Of a stretch of 22,115 bases of DNA, positions 1 through 8,450 are shown piece after piece. Position 1 is the stretch's first letter; each line of letters starts with the position of its first letter. Origin of the DNA: JASFYU01 sp045046905 (GTDB lineage: Bacteria; Bacteroidota; Bacteroidia; Flavobacteriales; Flavobacteriaceae); contig JASFYU010000160.1 of assembly GCA_045046905.1 (NCBI GenBank), positions 1 to 22,115 on the forward strand, in the 5' to 3' direction. The translations under genes and the position numbers were made by a program. The notes beneath the pieces are model-generated. The model had not been told where the DNA came from. It saw only the letters and a program-made list of their open reading frames with translations, and searched no databases.

Positions 1-434
1 CTTTTTAGACAGCCTCCTTTGATTTTCTCATGACAATTGGGTGTATTCGTGCCGTAAGGCCTTTTTAAAAGTGGGCACTTGTTTTGCGATTGCCCTTTTT
101 GTTCGCCCTATTGTTGTTTCGATAGCTCAGAACTTCAAGTGGTATCACTCAGTGCAAGCGCTATTGTCAATGGCAGCTTCCTCTACCTATTGGTCAGTTG
201 AGAAAGTGAGTTGTGTGAAATAAGGTCGTGCAGTTCAAAATAGTCTTCCAGAATTGAGTGATAGGATTATTTATATCTCAAAAATCGACTTTGAGTCAGT
301 TTTTATAGGCTTATATCTTCCATATCTGTTGTTGATAACTTAGGTGCTTAAAACGTACACTATTATCATATCTTATGGGGTATTGGTTATATTTGTCAGA
401 ATGCTAAATTTTTAATAAAACAACGTATAATCCT
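1..434. other. Region upstream of gyrB without a convincing gene
   Basis: No credible gene is seen here. A 60-codon frame with a GTG start (41-223) has no recognisable domain, a cysteine- and serine-rich translation unlike the neighbours, and no start-site context, so it is not called. The other frames are broken by stops. The right-hand 100 bases are AT-rich and hold the likely gyrB promoter. The left end may be the 3' flank of a gene outside the window, but nothing in the sequence proves it. Confidence 0.5.
388..395 (+). promoter_or_regulatory. Candidate -7 box (TATATTTG) for gyrB
   Basis: TATATTTG fits the Bacteroidota primary sigma -7 consensus TAnnTTTG exactly and lies 39 bases before the gyrB ATG, which would give a short leader. 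No TTG is present at the expected -33 distance (about 17-23 bases upstream), so only half of the promoter is supported. The start region itself is A-rich with no Shine-Dalgarno site, as is normal for the phylum. Confidence 0.45.
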
Positions 435-2381
435 ATGAGCGACGAAGCAAAAAAGAATGAATATTCTGCCGATAGTATTCAGGCGTTGGAAGGTATGGAG
501 CATGTGCGCATGCGTCCTTCCATGTACATTGGTGATGTAGGGGTAAGGGGTTTGCACCATTTGGTGTATGAAGTGGTTGATAACTCGATAGATGAAGCAA
601 TGGGTGGCTATTGCGATACTATAAGTGTCATTATAAACGAGGATAATTCTATAACAACCAAAGATAATGGTAGGGGTATTCCAGTAGACCTTCATAAAAA
701 AGAAGGTGTTTCCGCCTTAGAAGTGGTCATGACCAAGATTGGTGCAGGAGGTAAGTTTGATAAGGATTCCTATAAGGTATCTGGTGGTCTTCACGGGGTA
801 GGGGTATCTGTAGTGAACGCTCTTTCTGACCATTTGACCGCAACAGTTTTCAGAGACGGCAAAATTTGGCAACAGGAATACAAGAGGGGGAAATCAGTCT
901 ACCCTGTAAAAAGCGTAGGGGAAACTGAGGAAAGGGGAACTGAAGTTACTTTTCATCCAGATGAAGTCATTTTTACCCAGACGATTGAATTTAGTTATGA
1001 GACACTTGCCAATAGAATGCGCGAACTTTCTTTCCTAAACAAAGGGCTTACCATTAGTATAATGGACAAGCGCCAGAAAGATAAGGACAGTGAGACGGGT
1101 TATGTTGGTGAGGCCTTCTGTTCCGAAGAGGGGTTAAAGGAGTTTATCGAGTTTCTCGATAGCAACCGGGAGCAGCTGATTAAGAACGTAATCTATATGG
1201 AAGGCGAAAAGAACAATATTCCCGTAGAGGTCGCCATGGTATACAATACCTCATATACTGAAAATTTACATTCGTATGTGAATAATATCAATACCCATGA
1301 AGGGGGTACTCATTTGTCTGGTTTCAGAAGGGGCTTGACTTCTACATTGAAGAAGTATGCAGATGCCTCGGGAATGTTAGATAAATTGAAATTCGAAGTT
1401 CAAGGAGATGACTTTAGAGAAGGCTTGACCGCCATTATATCTGTAAAAGTGGCCGAACCACAGTTCGAAGGTCAGACCAAGACAAAATTGGGCAATAGAG
1501 AGGTTTCTTCAGCTGTAAGCCAGTCCGTTTCAGAGATGTTGACCAATTATTTGGAAGAGCACCCAGACGATGCTAAAGTCATTGTACAAAAAGTAATTTT
1601 GGCCGCTCAGGCCCGTCATGCGGCAACCAAGGCCCGTGAAATGGTACAACGAAAGACGGTTATGAGTATCGGGGGGCTTCCTGGTAAGCTCTCGGATTGC
1701 TCCGAGCAGGATCCAACATTATGTGAGGTCTTTTTGGTCGAGGGAGATTCGGCAGGTGGTACGGCCAAACAAGGAAGAGATAGAAACTTTCAGGCGATTC
1801 TTCCGTTGCGAGGTAAAATCTTGAATGTTGAAAAGGCTATGACCCACCGCGTTTTTGAAAACGAGGAAATAAAAAATATTTATACCGCTTTAGGGGTCAC
1901 CATAGGTACTGAAGAAGATAGTAAGGCCCTTAACCTTGAGAAACTGCGTTATCATAAGGTAGTGATTATGTGTGATGCCGATGTTGATGGTAGTCATATC
2001 GAGACCTTGATTTTGACATTTTTCTTTCGGTATATGAGAGAGTTGATAGAGGGTGGTCATGTGTATATCGCTACGCCGCCTTTATATTTGGTTAAAAAGG
2101 GAAGTAAAAAAAGGTATGCATGGTCTGATCAGGAACGTGATGAGATTGCCGCTAGCTATAGCGGTGGAGTAGGTATCCAACGTTATAAAGGACTTGGAGA
2201 AATGAATGCCGAACAACTGTGGGATACCACAATGAATCCTGATTTTAGGACCTTACGACAAATAACGATAGATAATGCCACTGAGGCAGATCGTGTTTTC
2301 TCTATGTTGATGGGTGATGAAGTGCCTCCACGAAGAGAATTTATTGAGAAAAATGCCGTTTATGCGAACATTGATGCATAG
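435..2381 (+). CDS. gyrB: DNA gyrase subunit B
   Basis: ATPase subunit of DNA gyrase, the type IIA topoisomerase that introduces negative supercoils; it works with GyrA, which is not in this window. The 648-residue product has the GHKL ATPase fold at the N-terminus: catalytic E46 and N50 in the YEVVDNSIDEA motif, DNGRGIP at 77-83 and GGLHGVG at 117-123. The central transducer domain is followed by the TOPRIM domain with EGDSAGG at 436-442, PLRGKILNVEKA just after it, and the metal-binding DADVDG at 514-519. The C-terminus carries QRYKGLGEMN. It is shorter than E. coli GyrB (804 residues) because it lacks the roughly 165-residue TOPRIM insertion, a form found in most bacteria. ParE is the main alternative; the gene length, the flavobacterial neighbourhood and the overall motif spellings favour GyrB. 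Confidence 0.96.
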   Translation: MSDEAKKNEYSADSIQALEGMEHVRMRPSMYIGDVGVRGLHHLVYEVVDNSIDEAMGGYCDTISVIINEDNSITTKDNGRGIPVDLHKKEGVSALEVVMTKIGAGGKFDKDSYKVSGGLHGVGVSVVNALSDHLTATVFRDGKIWQQEYKRGKSVYPVKSVGETEERGTEVTFHPDEVIFTQTIEFSYETLANRMRELSFLNKGLTISIMDKRQKDKDSETGYVGEAFCSEEGLKEFIEFLDSNREQLIKNVIYMEGEKNNIPVEVAMVYNTSYTENLHSYVNNINTHEGGTHLSGFRRGLTSTLKKYADASGMLDKLKFEVQGDDFREGLTAIISVKVAEPQFEGQTKTKLGNREVSSAVSQSVSEMLTNYLEEHPDDAKVIVQKVILAAQARHAATKAREMVQRKTVMSIGGLPGKLSDCSEQDPTLCEVFLVEGDSAGGTAKQGRDRNFQAILPLRGKILNVEKAMTHRVFENEEIKNIYTALGVTIGTEEDSKALNLEKLRYHKVVIMCDADVDGSHIETLILTFFFRYMRELIEGGHVYIATPPLYLVKKGSKKRYAWSDQERDEIAASYSGGVGIQRYKGLGEMNAEQLWDTTMNPDFRTLRQITIDNATEADRVFSMLMGDEVPPRREFIEKNAVYANIDA

Positions 2382-2400
2382 GAATTAGCACTTACACAAC

Positions 2401-2429
2401 AAAAACCTGCACCGCCCGTGCAGGTTTTT
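2401..2429 (+). terminator. Rho-independent terminator after gyrB
   Basis: A perfect 12-bp inverted repeat (AAAAACCTGCAC at 2401-2412 and GTGCAGGTTTTT at 2418-2429) with a 5-base loop CGCCC ends in a T run. It begins 19 bases after the gyrB stop. The A and T tracts on either side make it potentially bidirectional. It separates gyrB from the gene that starts at 2453. Confidence 0.9.
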
Positions 2430-2452
2430 TAGTTTTAGGGAAAATTTACATT

Positions 2453-3457
2453 ATGAAAAGCGTATTTTTCCTACTTACTGCCCTTTATAGCCTTTTCGGG
2501 TCGGCACAATCGAATATTAATGAAGTATTGGCCGCCGGACTCAATGATGCCGAGCGTTTCACCAATGATTATTTTTCACCTGTTTCGGAAGGGGTCATGT
2601 ATGGTATTTCTAGTGGTTGGTACAATACTGCCGATGCAAAACCATTGGGAGGTTTTGAGATTTCGGTTATAGCCAACATGTCTTCTTTTAAGAACAAGGC
2701 AGATAAAAAAGCTTTTGAATTCAATACCGCCGATTATCAAAACTTTCAATTGGTAGCAGGAGGAACTACTCAAATGGTTTCTACGGCTTTAGGGGATATT
2801 GAAGGTGTCGAGGTATTTATTGAAGGATCGGGAGGTGAAGATCGTATAGATTTCGAATTGCCAACAGGTTTGGCGTCCGAGAATATTAATTTTATTCCTA
2901 CCGCTTATCTGCAAGCTAGTCTGGGTTTGATCAAGGGTACTGAGATTAAGGTTAGATTTTTGCCTAAGATCAATACAGATGATGTATCGGTCGGCTTATA
3001 TGGTGTAGGTATTCAACATGATTTTACTAAACACTTACCGGCGGGTAAAATTTTGCCCATTGCCATATCGGCAGTTATAGGGTATACGCATTTAAGTGCT
3101 ACCTATGACTTTGCGAACACCAGTATTATTGGGGGAGCGGATCAAAAAATCGATGTTAAAATGAATACTTGGGTGTTTCAAGCCGTAGTATCGACTAAGT
3201 TACCTATTATTAATTTTTATGGCGGTGTAGGTTACTTAACAGGAAAGTCGACTACCGATGTTTTAGGAGCCTATATAGTAGAGTCAGGACCATTTCAGCA
3301 GACGTATACGGATCCGTTCTCGGTGAAGAAAGATGCGAGCGGGGTCACTGCCAATATTGGAGCTAAATTAAAGCTCGGGTTTTTCAGGCTGCATGCCGAT
3401 TATACCTTGGCCGCGTTCAATACTCTTTCAGTAGGGATCAATTTCGGGTTTAGATAA
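2453..3457 (+). CDS. Secreted beta-barrel-like protein, DUF6588-type
   Basis: A 334-residue exported protein of unknown function. Residues 1-18 form a signal peptide (MK, then a hydrophobic stretch, ending GSA before QS). The mature part has alternating hydrophobic/polar strands and many glycines (for example GVGIQHDF, GYTHLSATYDF, NFYGGVGYLTGKS), and the chain ends in an amphipathic strand closing with GINFGFR, all as expected for an outer-membrane beta barrel. The size and pattern resemble the Bacteroidota family DUF6588; this assignment is from memory of the family, not a search. The gene starts only 24 bases after the gyrB terminator and has no clear promoter of its own. Position between gyrB and mdh gives no hint of function. 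Confident as a real gene, only moderately so as to the family. Confidence 0.75.
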   Translation: MKSVFFLLTALYSLFGSAQSNINEVLAAGLNDAERFTNDYFSPVSEGVMYGISSGWYNTADAKPLGGFEISVIANMSSFKNKADKKAFEFNTADYQNFQLVAGGTTQMVSTALGDIEGVEVFIEGSGGEDRIDFELPTGLASENINFIPTAYLQASLGLIKGTEIKVRFLPKINTDDVSVGLYGVGIQHDFTKHLPAGKILPIAISAVIGYTHLSATYDFANTSIIGGADQKIDVKMNTWVFQAVVSTKLPIINFYGGVGYLTGKSTTDVLGAYIVESGPFQQTYTDPFSVKKDASGVTANIGAKLKLGFFRLHADYTLAAFNTLSVGINFGFR

Positions 3458-3475
3458 TCTAAAATGTATCTATTA

Positions 3476-3488
3476 ATCGCAGTGCGAT
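3476..3488. repeat. Short palindrome between convergent genes
   Basis: ATCGCA-G-TGCGAT is a perfect 6-bp inverted repeat around one base, 19 bases after the stop of the DUF6588-type gene. It has no T run, so it is a weak candidate for a terminator; it may be chance. Confidence 0.3.
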
Positions 3489-3584
3489 AGCCATAAACTG
3501 GGTTTAATTCCCTGTCAATCTATAGTTATGGGGATGAAAAGGGAGTTCTTCGTACCCTTGGGTTCGAGAGGGTTTATTTTGAAA

Positions 3585-3956
3585 TTATTCCCTCTTCGCC
3601 AGGGTATAGCCATCTCTATGCTCCAACATGGTTTCGTCATCCGCGGCTTTTAATGATACGATATCATCGGCACGCTCCAGTCCGGGGTATGAAATCGTAT
3701 AAAGGCCATCTTCTTGTTTCCAACTAAAATCGGTCTTTATGGTTATGCTACCGTTTTCAATGGTATGATATCTTCCAAGGTAAGCATCGTTGAAAATCCA
3801 TTCCTGCCTGACGGTTCGATTTTTGGCCGTACTAGTGGTAGTAGCAGATAGGTTAGACCATATGCCAATTATGGGGTCATTATTTTCGTTGATCCGAGAG
3901 CAATTGCTTAGCGATATGATTGCAACAATCGTTATAAATGAAAAGAACTTCTTCAT
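3585..3956 (-). CDS. Small putative lipoprotein, function unknown
   Basis: A 123-residue protein with an N-terminal export signal: MKKFF, a hydrophobic stretch, then a lipobox-like LSNC with the candidate lipidated cysteine at C19. Asn in the -1 position is less usual than Gly, Ala or Ser. The remainder (IIGIWSNLSATTT, then QEWIFNDAYLGRYHTIENG and SWKQEDGLYTISY) has the short amphipathic strands and the opening GxW of small lipocalin-like lipoproteins common in Bacteroidota; no specific function can be given. It stands alone on the minus strand between two plus-strand genes and is divergent from mdh. A -7-like TAAATTTG on the minus strand at 4109-4116 could belong to it, but the leader would be long and no -33 box is seen. 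Confidence 0.65.
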   Translation of the reverse strand: MKKFFSFITIVAIISLSNCSRINENNDPIIGIWSNLSATTTSTAKNRTVRQEWIFNDAYLGRYHTIENGSITIKTDFSWKQEDGLYTISYPGLERADDIVSLKAADDETMLEHRDGYTLAKRE

Positions 3957-4165
3957 TATGTAGGCTTTTTTGATTTGGGGTTTCGTGAAATTAACGCCCG
4001 ATGCTGCATCGGTATTGCCAAAATTCGATGTATGGTACTATATTTTATTTTTCTTCGTTGAAGGGTCGTTTTTTTTAACAAAACATGAAATTCATCGATG
4101 TCTGAAGCCAAATTTATGGGGTATATTAAACTGATTTTTGTCATCTTTTTTTTCCTAAGAATGTG

Positions 4166-4173
4166 TACTTTTG
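4166..4173 (+). promoter_or_regulatory. Candidate -7 box (TACTTTTG) for mdh
   Basis: TACTTTTG matches TAnnTTTG and lies 35 bases before the mdh start. The nearest upstream TTTG (4137-4140) is 25 bases away, slightly more than the usual Bacteroidota spacing, so the -33 element is uncertain. The region between the mdh start and the divergent lipoprotein gene (3957-4208) otherwise holds only AT-rich sequence. Confidence 0.5.
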
Positions 4174-4208
4174 AAGCATAAAAGAATCAACTGTTAAATC
4201 GAAAACAT

Positions 4209-5135
4209 ATGAAAGTTACCGTAGTAGGAGCAGGTGCTGTTGGCGCAAGTTGTGCGGAGTATATTGCTATCAAGAATTTCGCCTCTGAAGTCGTATTGCT
4301 TGACATTAAAGAAGGTTATGCGGAAGGCAAGGCAATGGATTTGATGCAAACCGCATCATTAAATGGTTTTGATACCAAAATCACGGGTACTACCGGAGAT
4401 TATTCAAAAACAGCAGGAAGTGATATTGCTGTCATCACTTCAGGAATACCTCGTAAGCCGGGTATGACCCGTGAAGAATTGATAGGCATAAATGCAGGAA
4501 TCGTAAAAACGGTATCCTCTAACTTATTGGAACATTCGCCAAATGTGATATTGATTGTAGTCAGTAATCCTATGGATACCATGGCCTATTTGGTGCACAA
4601 GACCACCAACTTGCCAAAGAGTAAGATTATAGGTATGGGTGGCGCTTTGGATAGTGCGCGTTTTAAATATCGTTTGGCTGAGGCCTTGGAGGCTCCTATT
4701 TCAGATGTAGATGGTATGGTAATCGGTGGCCATAGCGATACGGGTATGGTTCCGCTTGTTTCTCATGCCACGAGGAACAGTATAAAAGTTTCCGAATTCT
4801 TGTCCGAGGAAAGGCTGACTCAGGTTTCAGAAGATACCAAGGTCGGTGGGGCCACATTGACCAAGCTATTAGGAACAAGTGCATGGTACGCACCCGGGGC
4901 GGCCGTTTCCGCATTGGTACAGGCCATTGCCTGTGATCAAAAGAAAATGTTTCCATGCTCCGTATTATTAGAAGGAGAATATGGTTTGAACGACATTTGT
5001 ATCGGCGTTCCTGTTATTTTAGGTAAGAATGGTATCGAAAAAATAGTCGATATTGAACTTAGCGGGGCTGAAAAGGCAAAAATGCAAGAAAGTGCTGCAG
5101 GTGTGGCAAAGACCAATGCATTGTTGACGTTGTAG
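4209..5135 (+). CDS. mdh: Malate dehydrogenase (LDH-like type)
   Basis: NAD-dependent malate dehydrogenase, interconverting malate and oxaloacetate in the TCA cycle in the cytoplasm. At 308 residues it has the length of the LDH-like MDH class. The Rossmann fold opens with GAGAVGAS (7-14), and D32 at the end of the second strand indicates NAD rather than NADP. The substrate-binding arginines are in the mobile loop IPRKPGMTREE (R82 and R88) and R151; N120 sits in VVSNPMD. The catalytic pair is D148 (GALDSARF) and H175 (GGHSDTGMVPL). The arginine at 82 in the loop, where lactate dehydrogenases carry glutamine, points to malate as substrate. The gene is single, with a terminator directly after it and a promoter-like -7 box before it. 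Confidence 0.95.
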   Translation: MKVTVVGAGAVGASCAEYIAIKNFASEVVLLDIKEGYAEGKAMDLMQTASLNGFDTKITGTTGDYSKTAGSDIAVITSGIPRKPGMTREELIGINAGIVKTVSSNLLEHSPNVILIVVSNPMDTMAYLVHKTTNLPKSKIIGMGGALDSARFKYRLAEALEAPISDVDGMVIGGHSDTGMVPLVSHATRNSIKVSEFLSEERLTQVSEDTKVGGATLTKLLGTSAWYAPGAAVSALVQAIACDQKKMFPCSVLLEGEYGLNDICIGVPVILGKNGIEKIVDIELSGAEKAKMQESAAGVAKTNALLTL

Positions 5136-5164
5136 TATAAAGTATAGATACCCTATAGTAATTG

Positions 5165-5200
5165 ACAAGGGCATCCCGTTTTTTGACGGGATGCCCTTGT
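5165..5200 (+). terminator. Rho-independent terminator after mdh
   Basis: A perfect 15-bp stem (ACAAGGGCATCCCGT at 5165-5179 with ACGGGATGCCCTTGT at 5186-5200), loop TTTTTG, followed by TTTT. It starts 29 bases after the mdh stop and separates mdh from secDF. Confidence 0.9.
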
Positions 5201-5223
5201 TTTACGAATACTCACAAAATAAA

Positions 5224-5254
5224 TTGTCAATTCCTAGGGTAAATCATATATTTG
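5224..5254 (+). promoter_or_regulatory. Bacteroidota-type promoter for secDF (TTG-N20-TATATTTG)
   Basis: TTG at 5224-5226 and TATATTTG at 5247-5254 are 20 bases apart, a full match to the Bacteroidota housekeeping promoter layout. It follows the mdh terminator and gives a leader of about 45 bases before the secDF start at 5306. This is the most complete promoter in the window. Confidence 0.75.
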
Positions 5255-5305
5255 CACGCTGCTGATAAAAGCATCTTTTAAATATTTTTTTAATAAACAT
5301 AACAA

Positions 5306-8269
5306 ATGCAAAACAAAGGACTTATAAAGCTTTTTGCTTTCTTGTTCGGACTGGTGAGTATCTACCAACTGTCCTACACTTTTATTACCAGTAAAGTAGA
5401 AAACGAGGCTGAAGTTTTTGCCGCAAGTCGTATTCAGGATACCGAGGATGGCTACATATCTAAACGAGAAGCTTTACAGGCTAGTTATTTAGATTCAATT
5501 GGCGGTAATTCTATTTTGGGATATACTAATTATAACGAAGCCAAGAAAAAAGAGCTGAACAAAGGTTTGGACCTTAAAGGTGGCATCAATGTTACACTTC
5601 AAATATCGGTTAAGGATATATTGAAGGGCCTGGCCAACAATACCAAGAATCCAATATTCCATAAGGCCTTGGCAGATGCCGATCAGGCTTCTAAGAACAG
5701 TGATGATACCTATATAGAATTATTTTTTGAAGCATTTGACAATATAAAGGGCGATACGAAATTAGCATCCCCTGATATTTTTGCGAATAAGGGACTTAGC
5801 GATGAGGTCAATTTTCAGATGGACGATGCTGAGGTTAAGCCGGTCATTCGAAGAAAAATCGACGAATCTATTATATCGGCATTTGAAGTATTGCGTGAGC
5901 GCATCGATGGTTTTGGGGTGACCCAACCAAACATTCAGCGTGAAGGCAACTCTGGGCGTATCATAGTAGAGCTTCCCGGTGCGAAAGATATAGCTCGAGC
6001 ACAAGATTTATTATCGAGTACGGCCCAACTTGAATTTTGGGAAACCTATAAGCAAAGCAATCCTAGTTTCAGTACCTTTATTATTGCTGCAAACGAGAAA
6101 TTGAAATCCTTAGTTGATACCAAGGTAAATGAGCCCGTAAAGGAAGAATCCGAAATAGATTCATTGCTTTCTGATGTGTCTTCGGATTCGTTGAATATTG
6201 CCAATCTAGTAAACCCTCTATTTGATTTATTGATTCCGGCCAGCCCTGGCGGTAATGCTATGTATAGAGCGGCTATCAAGGATACTGCAAAAGTAGGGGA
6301 ATATTTGAGAATGCCTGAAATTCGTCGTTTATTACCTGCTGACATTCAATTCACAAAGTTTGTATGGGAACGCCCACCTTCTGAGGAGACCGAAGTGGTC
6401 GACCTTTATGCCTTGAAATCCAATAGAGATGGAATTCCAAGAATTAGCGGTGATGTAGTGAGTGATGCAAGGGATGATTTTGACCAGTTTGGTAAACCGG
6501 CGATTTCTATGACGATGAACACTAAAGGTGCTAAAGAATGGGAAAAGTTGACCGGTGACGCATATAATAATCAAACAGGAATCGCCATTGTCTTGGACAA
6601 TAAAGTGTATACGGCCCCAGGGGTTTCGTCAGGCCCTATTTCTGGTGGGCGTTCAGAGATTACCGGAAACTTTACAGTGAACGAGGCCAAAGATATTTCA
6701 AACGTTTTAAGGGCTGGTAAACTGCCTGCCTCAGCTGAAATTATTCAATCCGAGATTGTTGGCCCATCGTTGGGGCAGGAAGCCGTTGACAGAGGTTTTA
6801 TGTCTTTTATGATTGCCATGGCCATTGTATTGTTGTGGATGATTTTCTACTACGGCAAAGCAGGTATTTTTGCCGATATCGCATTGCTGTTGAATATCTT
6901 GTTGATTTTTGGAGTACTGACAAGTCTAAGTGCGGTATTGACCTTACCGGGAATAGCCGGTATTGTTTTGACCATAGGTATGTCAGTAGATGCGAACGTA
7001 CTTATTTTTGAACGTATTAAAGAAGAATTAGCAAAAGGGAAAGGGAAGGCCCAGGCCGTATCAGACGGATTTAGTAATGCGCTGTCCTCAATTTTGGATG
7101 CCAATATTACCACCGGCCTTACGGCATTGATTTTATTTATATTTGGCTCGGGTCCTATTAAAGGATTTGCGACCACCTTATTGATCGGTATTGTTACCTC
7201 ATTGTTTACCGCAATATTCATTGCTCGATTATTGGTAGATTGGTATGTCGGAGGTAAAGGGCGAAGATTAGATTTTTCTACCCCCATGACTAAAAACCTG
7301 TTCCGGAATTTAAGTGTTAAATTTTTGGCCAAGCGAAAGATCGCATACGTTTTCTCACTGATTTTGGTTGGTGTGGGTGTAGTCTCGTTATTGACCAATG
7401 GTCTGCAAGAAGGGGTCGATTTTGTTGGTGGGCGTTCCTATCAAGTACGGTTTGTTCAAGAAGTCAACCCTTCGGAGATTGCATCAGAATTGAATATTGT
7501 ATTTGGTAGTGGTACCAATGTGAAGACCTTTGGCGAGTCGAACCAAATAAAAATAACCACTGCCTATAAAGTTGATGTGGAAGGTGTTGAAGTGGATAAT
7601 GAGATTCAGGATAAACTATTTATCTCGCTACAGAAGTATTTGCCCGACGGAATCACTAAGGCTGATTTTATGGTGGGTAGTGGAGAGAAATCAATAGGTA
7701 TCATGCAATCGGTGAAAGTAGGGCCGACCATCGCTGATGATATTAAGAAGAATGCCTTCCTTGCTATTATTGGATCCTTGGCGGTAGTGTTTTTATACAT
7801 CTTATTGCGTTTTAGAAGGTGGCAATTTTCACTGGGAGCCGTTGTTGCGGTTTTCCATGATGTTATGATTGTACTGGGCGTGTTCTCTATCTTCGGTAAA
7901 ATAATGCCTTTTAATATGGAAATTGATCAGGCGTTTATTGCGGCAATACTCACGGTAATTGGTTATTCATTGAATGATACCGTGGTAGTTTTTGACCGTA
8001 TTCGTGAAATTGTGGGTGAGAAAGGATGGCGCTCCGGTGAAAATGTAGATCTGGCCTTGAGTAGTACCCTGAGTAGAACCTTGAATACCTCATTGACTAC
8101 CTTGGTGGTATTGTTGTCTATATTCACATTCGGTGGCGAATCGCTAAGAGGATTTATGTTCGCGATGATTATCGGTATTATTGTAGGTACCTATTCATCA
8201 TTGTTTATAGCTACGCCGGTGATGTTCGATTTCTTGAAGAAGAGTGTAAAATCAGGTGATGAAGAATAA
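5306..8269 (+). CDS. secDF: Protein translocase SecDF (SecD-SecF fusion)
   Basis: Inner-membrane auxiliary component of the Sec translocon that uses the proton motive force to pull exported proteins across the membrane. The 987-residue protein joins SecD and SecF in one chain, the usual arrangement in Bacteroidota and in Bacillus. TM1 is at about 7-28. A large periplasmic region follows, with LNKGLDLKGG at its start and the LRERIDGFGVTQPNI motif. A bundle of five membrane helices (about 495-650) contains GMSVDANVLIFERI with D562. A linker leads to the SecF half (about 670-987): its first helix, the GLQEGVDFVGG motif, a periplasmic segment, then five helices with GYSLNDTVVVFDRIRE and D891. D562 and D891 correspond to the conserved intramembrane aspartates of the proton pathway. 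The gene is complete and monocistronic, with its own promoter and terminator. Confidence 0.96.
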   Translation: MQNKGLIKLFAFLFGLVSIYQLSYTFITSKVENEAEVFAASRIQDTEDGYISKREALQASYLDSIGGNSILGYTNYNEAKKKELNKGLDLKGGINVTLQISVKDILKGLANNTKNPIFHKALADADQASKNSDDTYIELFFEAFDNIKGDTKLASPDIFANKGLSDEVNFQMDDAEVKPVIRRKIDESIISAFEVLRERIDGFGVTQPNIQREGNSGRIIVELPGAKDIARAQDLLSSTAQLEFWETYKQSNPSFSTFIIAANEKLKSLVDTKVNEPVKEESEIDSLLSDVSSDSLNIANLVNPLFDLLIPASPGGNAMYRAAIKDTAKVGEYLRMPEIRRLLPADIQFTKFVWERPPSEETEVVDLYALKSNRDGIPRISGDVVSDARDDFDQFGKPAISMTMNTKGAKEWEKLTGDAYNNQTGIAIVLDNKVYTAPGVSSGPISGGRSEITGNFTVNEAKDISNVLRAGKLPASAEIIQSEIVGPSLGQEAVDRGFMSFMIAMAIVLLWMIFYYGKAGIFADIALLLNILLIFGVLTSLSAVLTLPGIAGIVLTIGMSVDANVLIFERIKEELAKGKGKAQAVSDGFSNALSSILDANITTGLTALILFIFGSGPIKGFATTLLIGIVTSLFTAIFIARLLVDWYVGGKGRRLDFSTPMTKNLFRNLSVKFLAKRKIAYVFSLILVGVGVVSLLTNGLQEGVDFVGGRSYQVRFVQEVNPSEIASELNIVFGSGTNVKTFGESNQIKITTAYKVDVEGVEVDNEIQDKLFISLQKYLPDGITKADFMVGSGEKSIGIMQSVKVGPTIADDIKKNAFLAIIGSLAVVFLYILLRFRRWQFSLGAVVAVFHDVMIVLGVFSIFGKIMPFNMEIDQAFIAAILTVIGYSLNDTVVVFDRIREIVGEKGWRSGENVDLALSSTLSRTLNTSLTTLVVLLSIFTFGGESLRGFMFAMIIGIIVGTYSSLFIATPVMFDFLKKSVKSGDEE

Positions 8270-8293
8270 TTAAAAAATATATTTCGATTTAAT

Positions 8294-8322
8294 AAAAAAG
8301 GCCCTCTAAGAGGGCCTTTTTT
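8294..8322 (+). terminator. Rho-independent terminator after secDF
   Basis: AAAAAAGGCCCTC (8294-8306) pairs with GAGGGCCTTTTTT (8310-8322) around the loop TAA. The A/T tracts on both sides make it usable in both directions, which suits its place between secDF and the convergent ABC gene. The remaining stretch up to 8450 holds only a short dyad, AGAATA-TAC-TATTCT at 8395-8409. Confidence 0.9.
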
Positions 8323-8450
8323 TATGTCTTTTCGAGGCACGGAGCACTAGGATAACAACAAATAGATTACTTCGCTTTGCGCGTAAAAACGGTTAGAATA
8401 TACTATTCTTGTGGGGAGAGGAGGGTAACCCTGACGACAGCCTATTGCAG

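Noticed and set aside
41..223. 60-codon frame with a GTG start before gyrB
   Set aside because: No recognisable domain, odd amino-acid composition and no start context; probably chance.
330..338. DnaA-box-like TTATCAACA (minus strand) upstream of gyrB, suggesting oriC
   Set aside because: A single near-match without a cluster, and dnaA is not adjacent; not enough for an origin.
3956..4144. 62-codon minus-strand frame overlapping the lipoprotein start
   Set aside because: It covers the mdh/lipoprotein promoter region, has no domain or signal, and shares only one base with the lipoprotein gene.
6850..7398. 182-codon open frame antisense to secDF
   Set aside because: Mirror of the membrane-coding SecDF sequence in another frame; low-complexity translation rich in Asn, Ile and Pro, and no family.
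5306..8269. SecD-SecF fusion as an unusual gene fusion
   Set aside because: Fused SecDF is the standard form in Bacteroidota and also occurs in Firmicutes.
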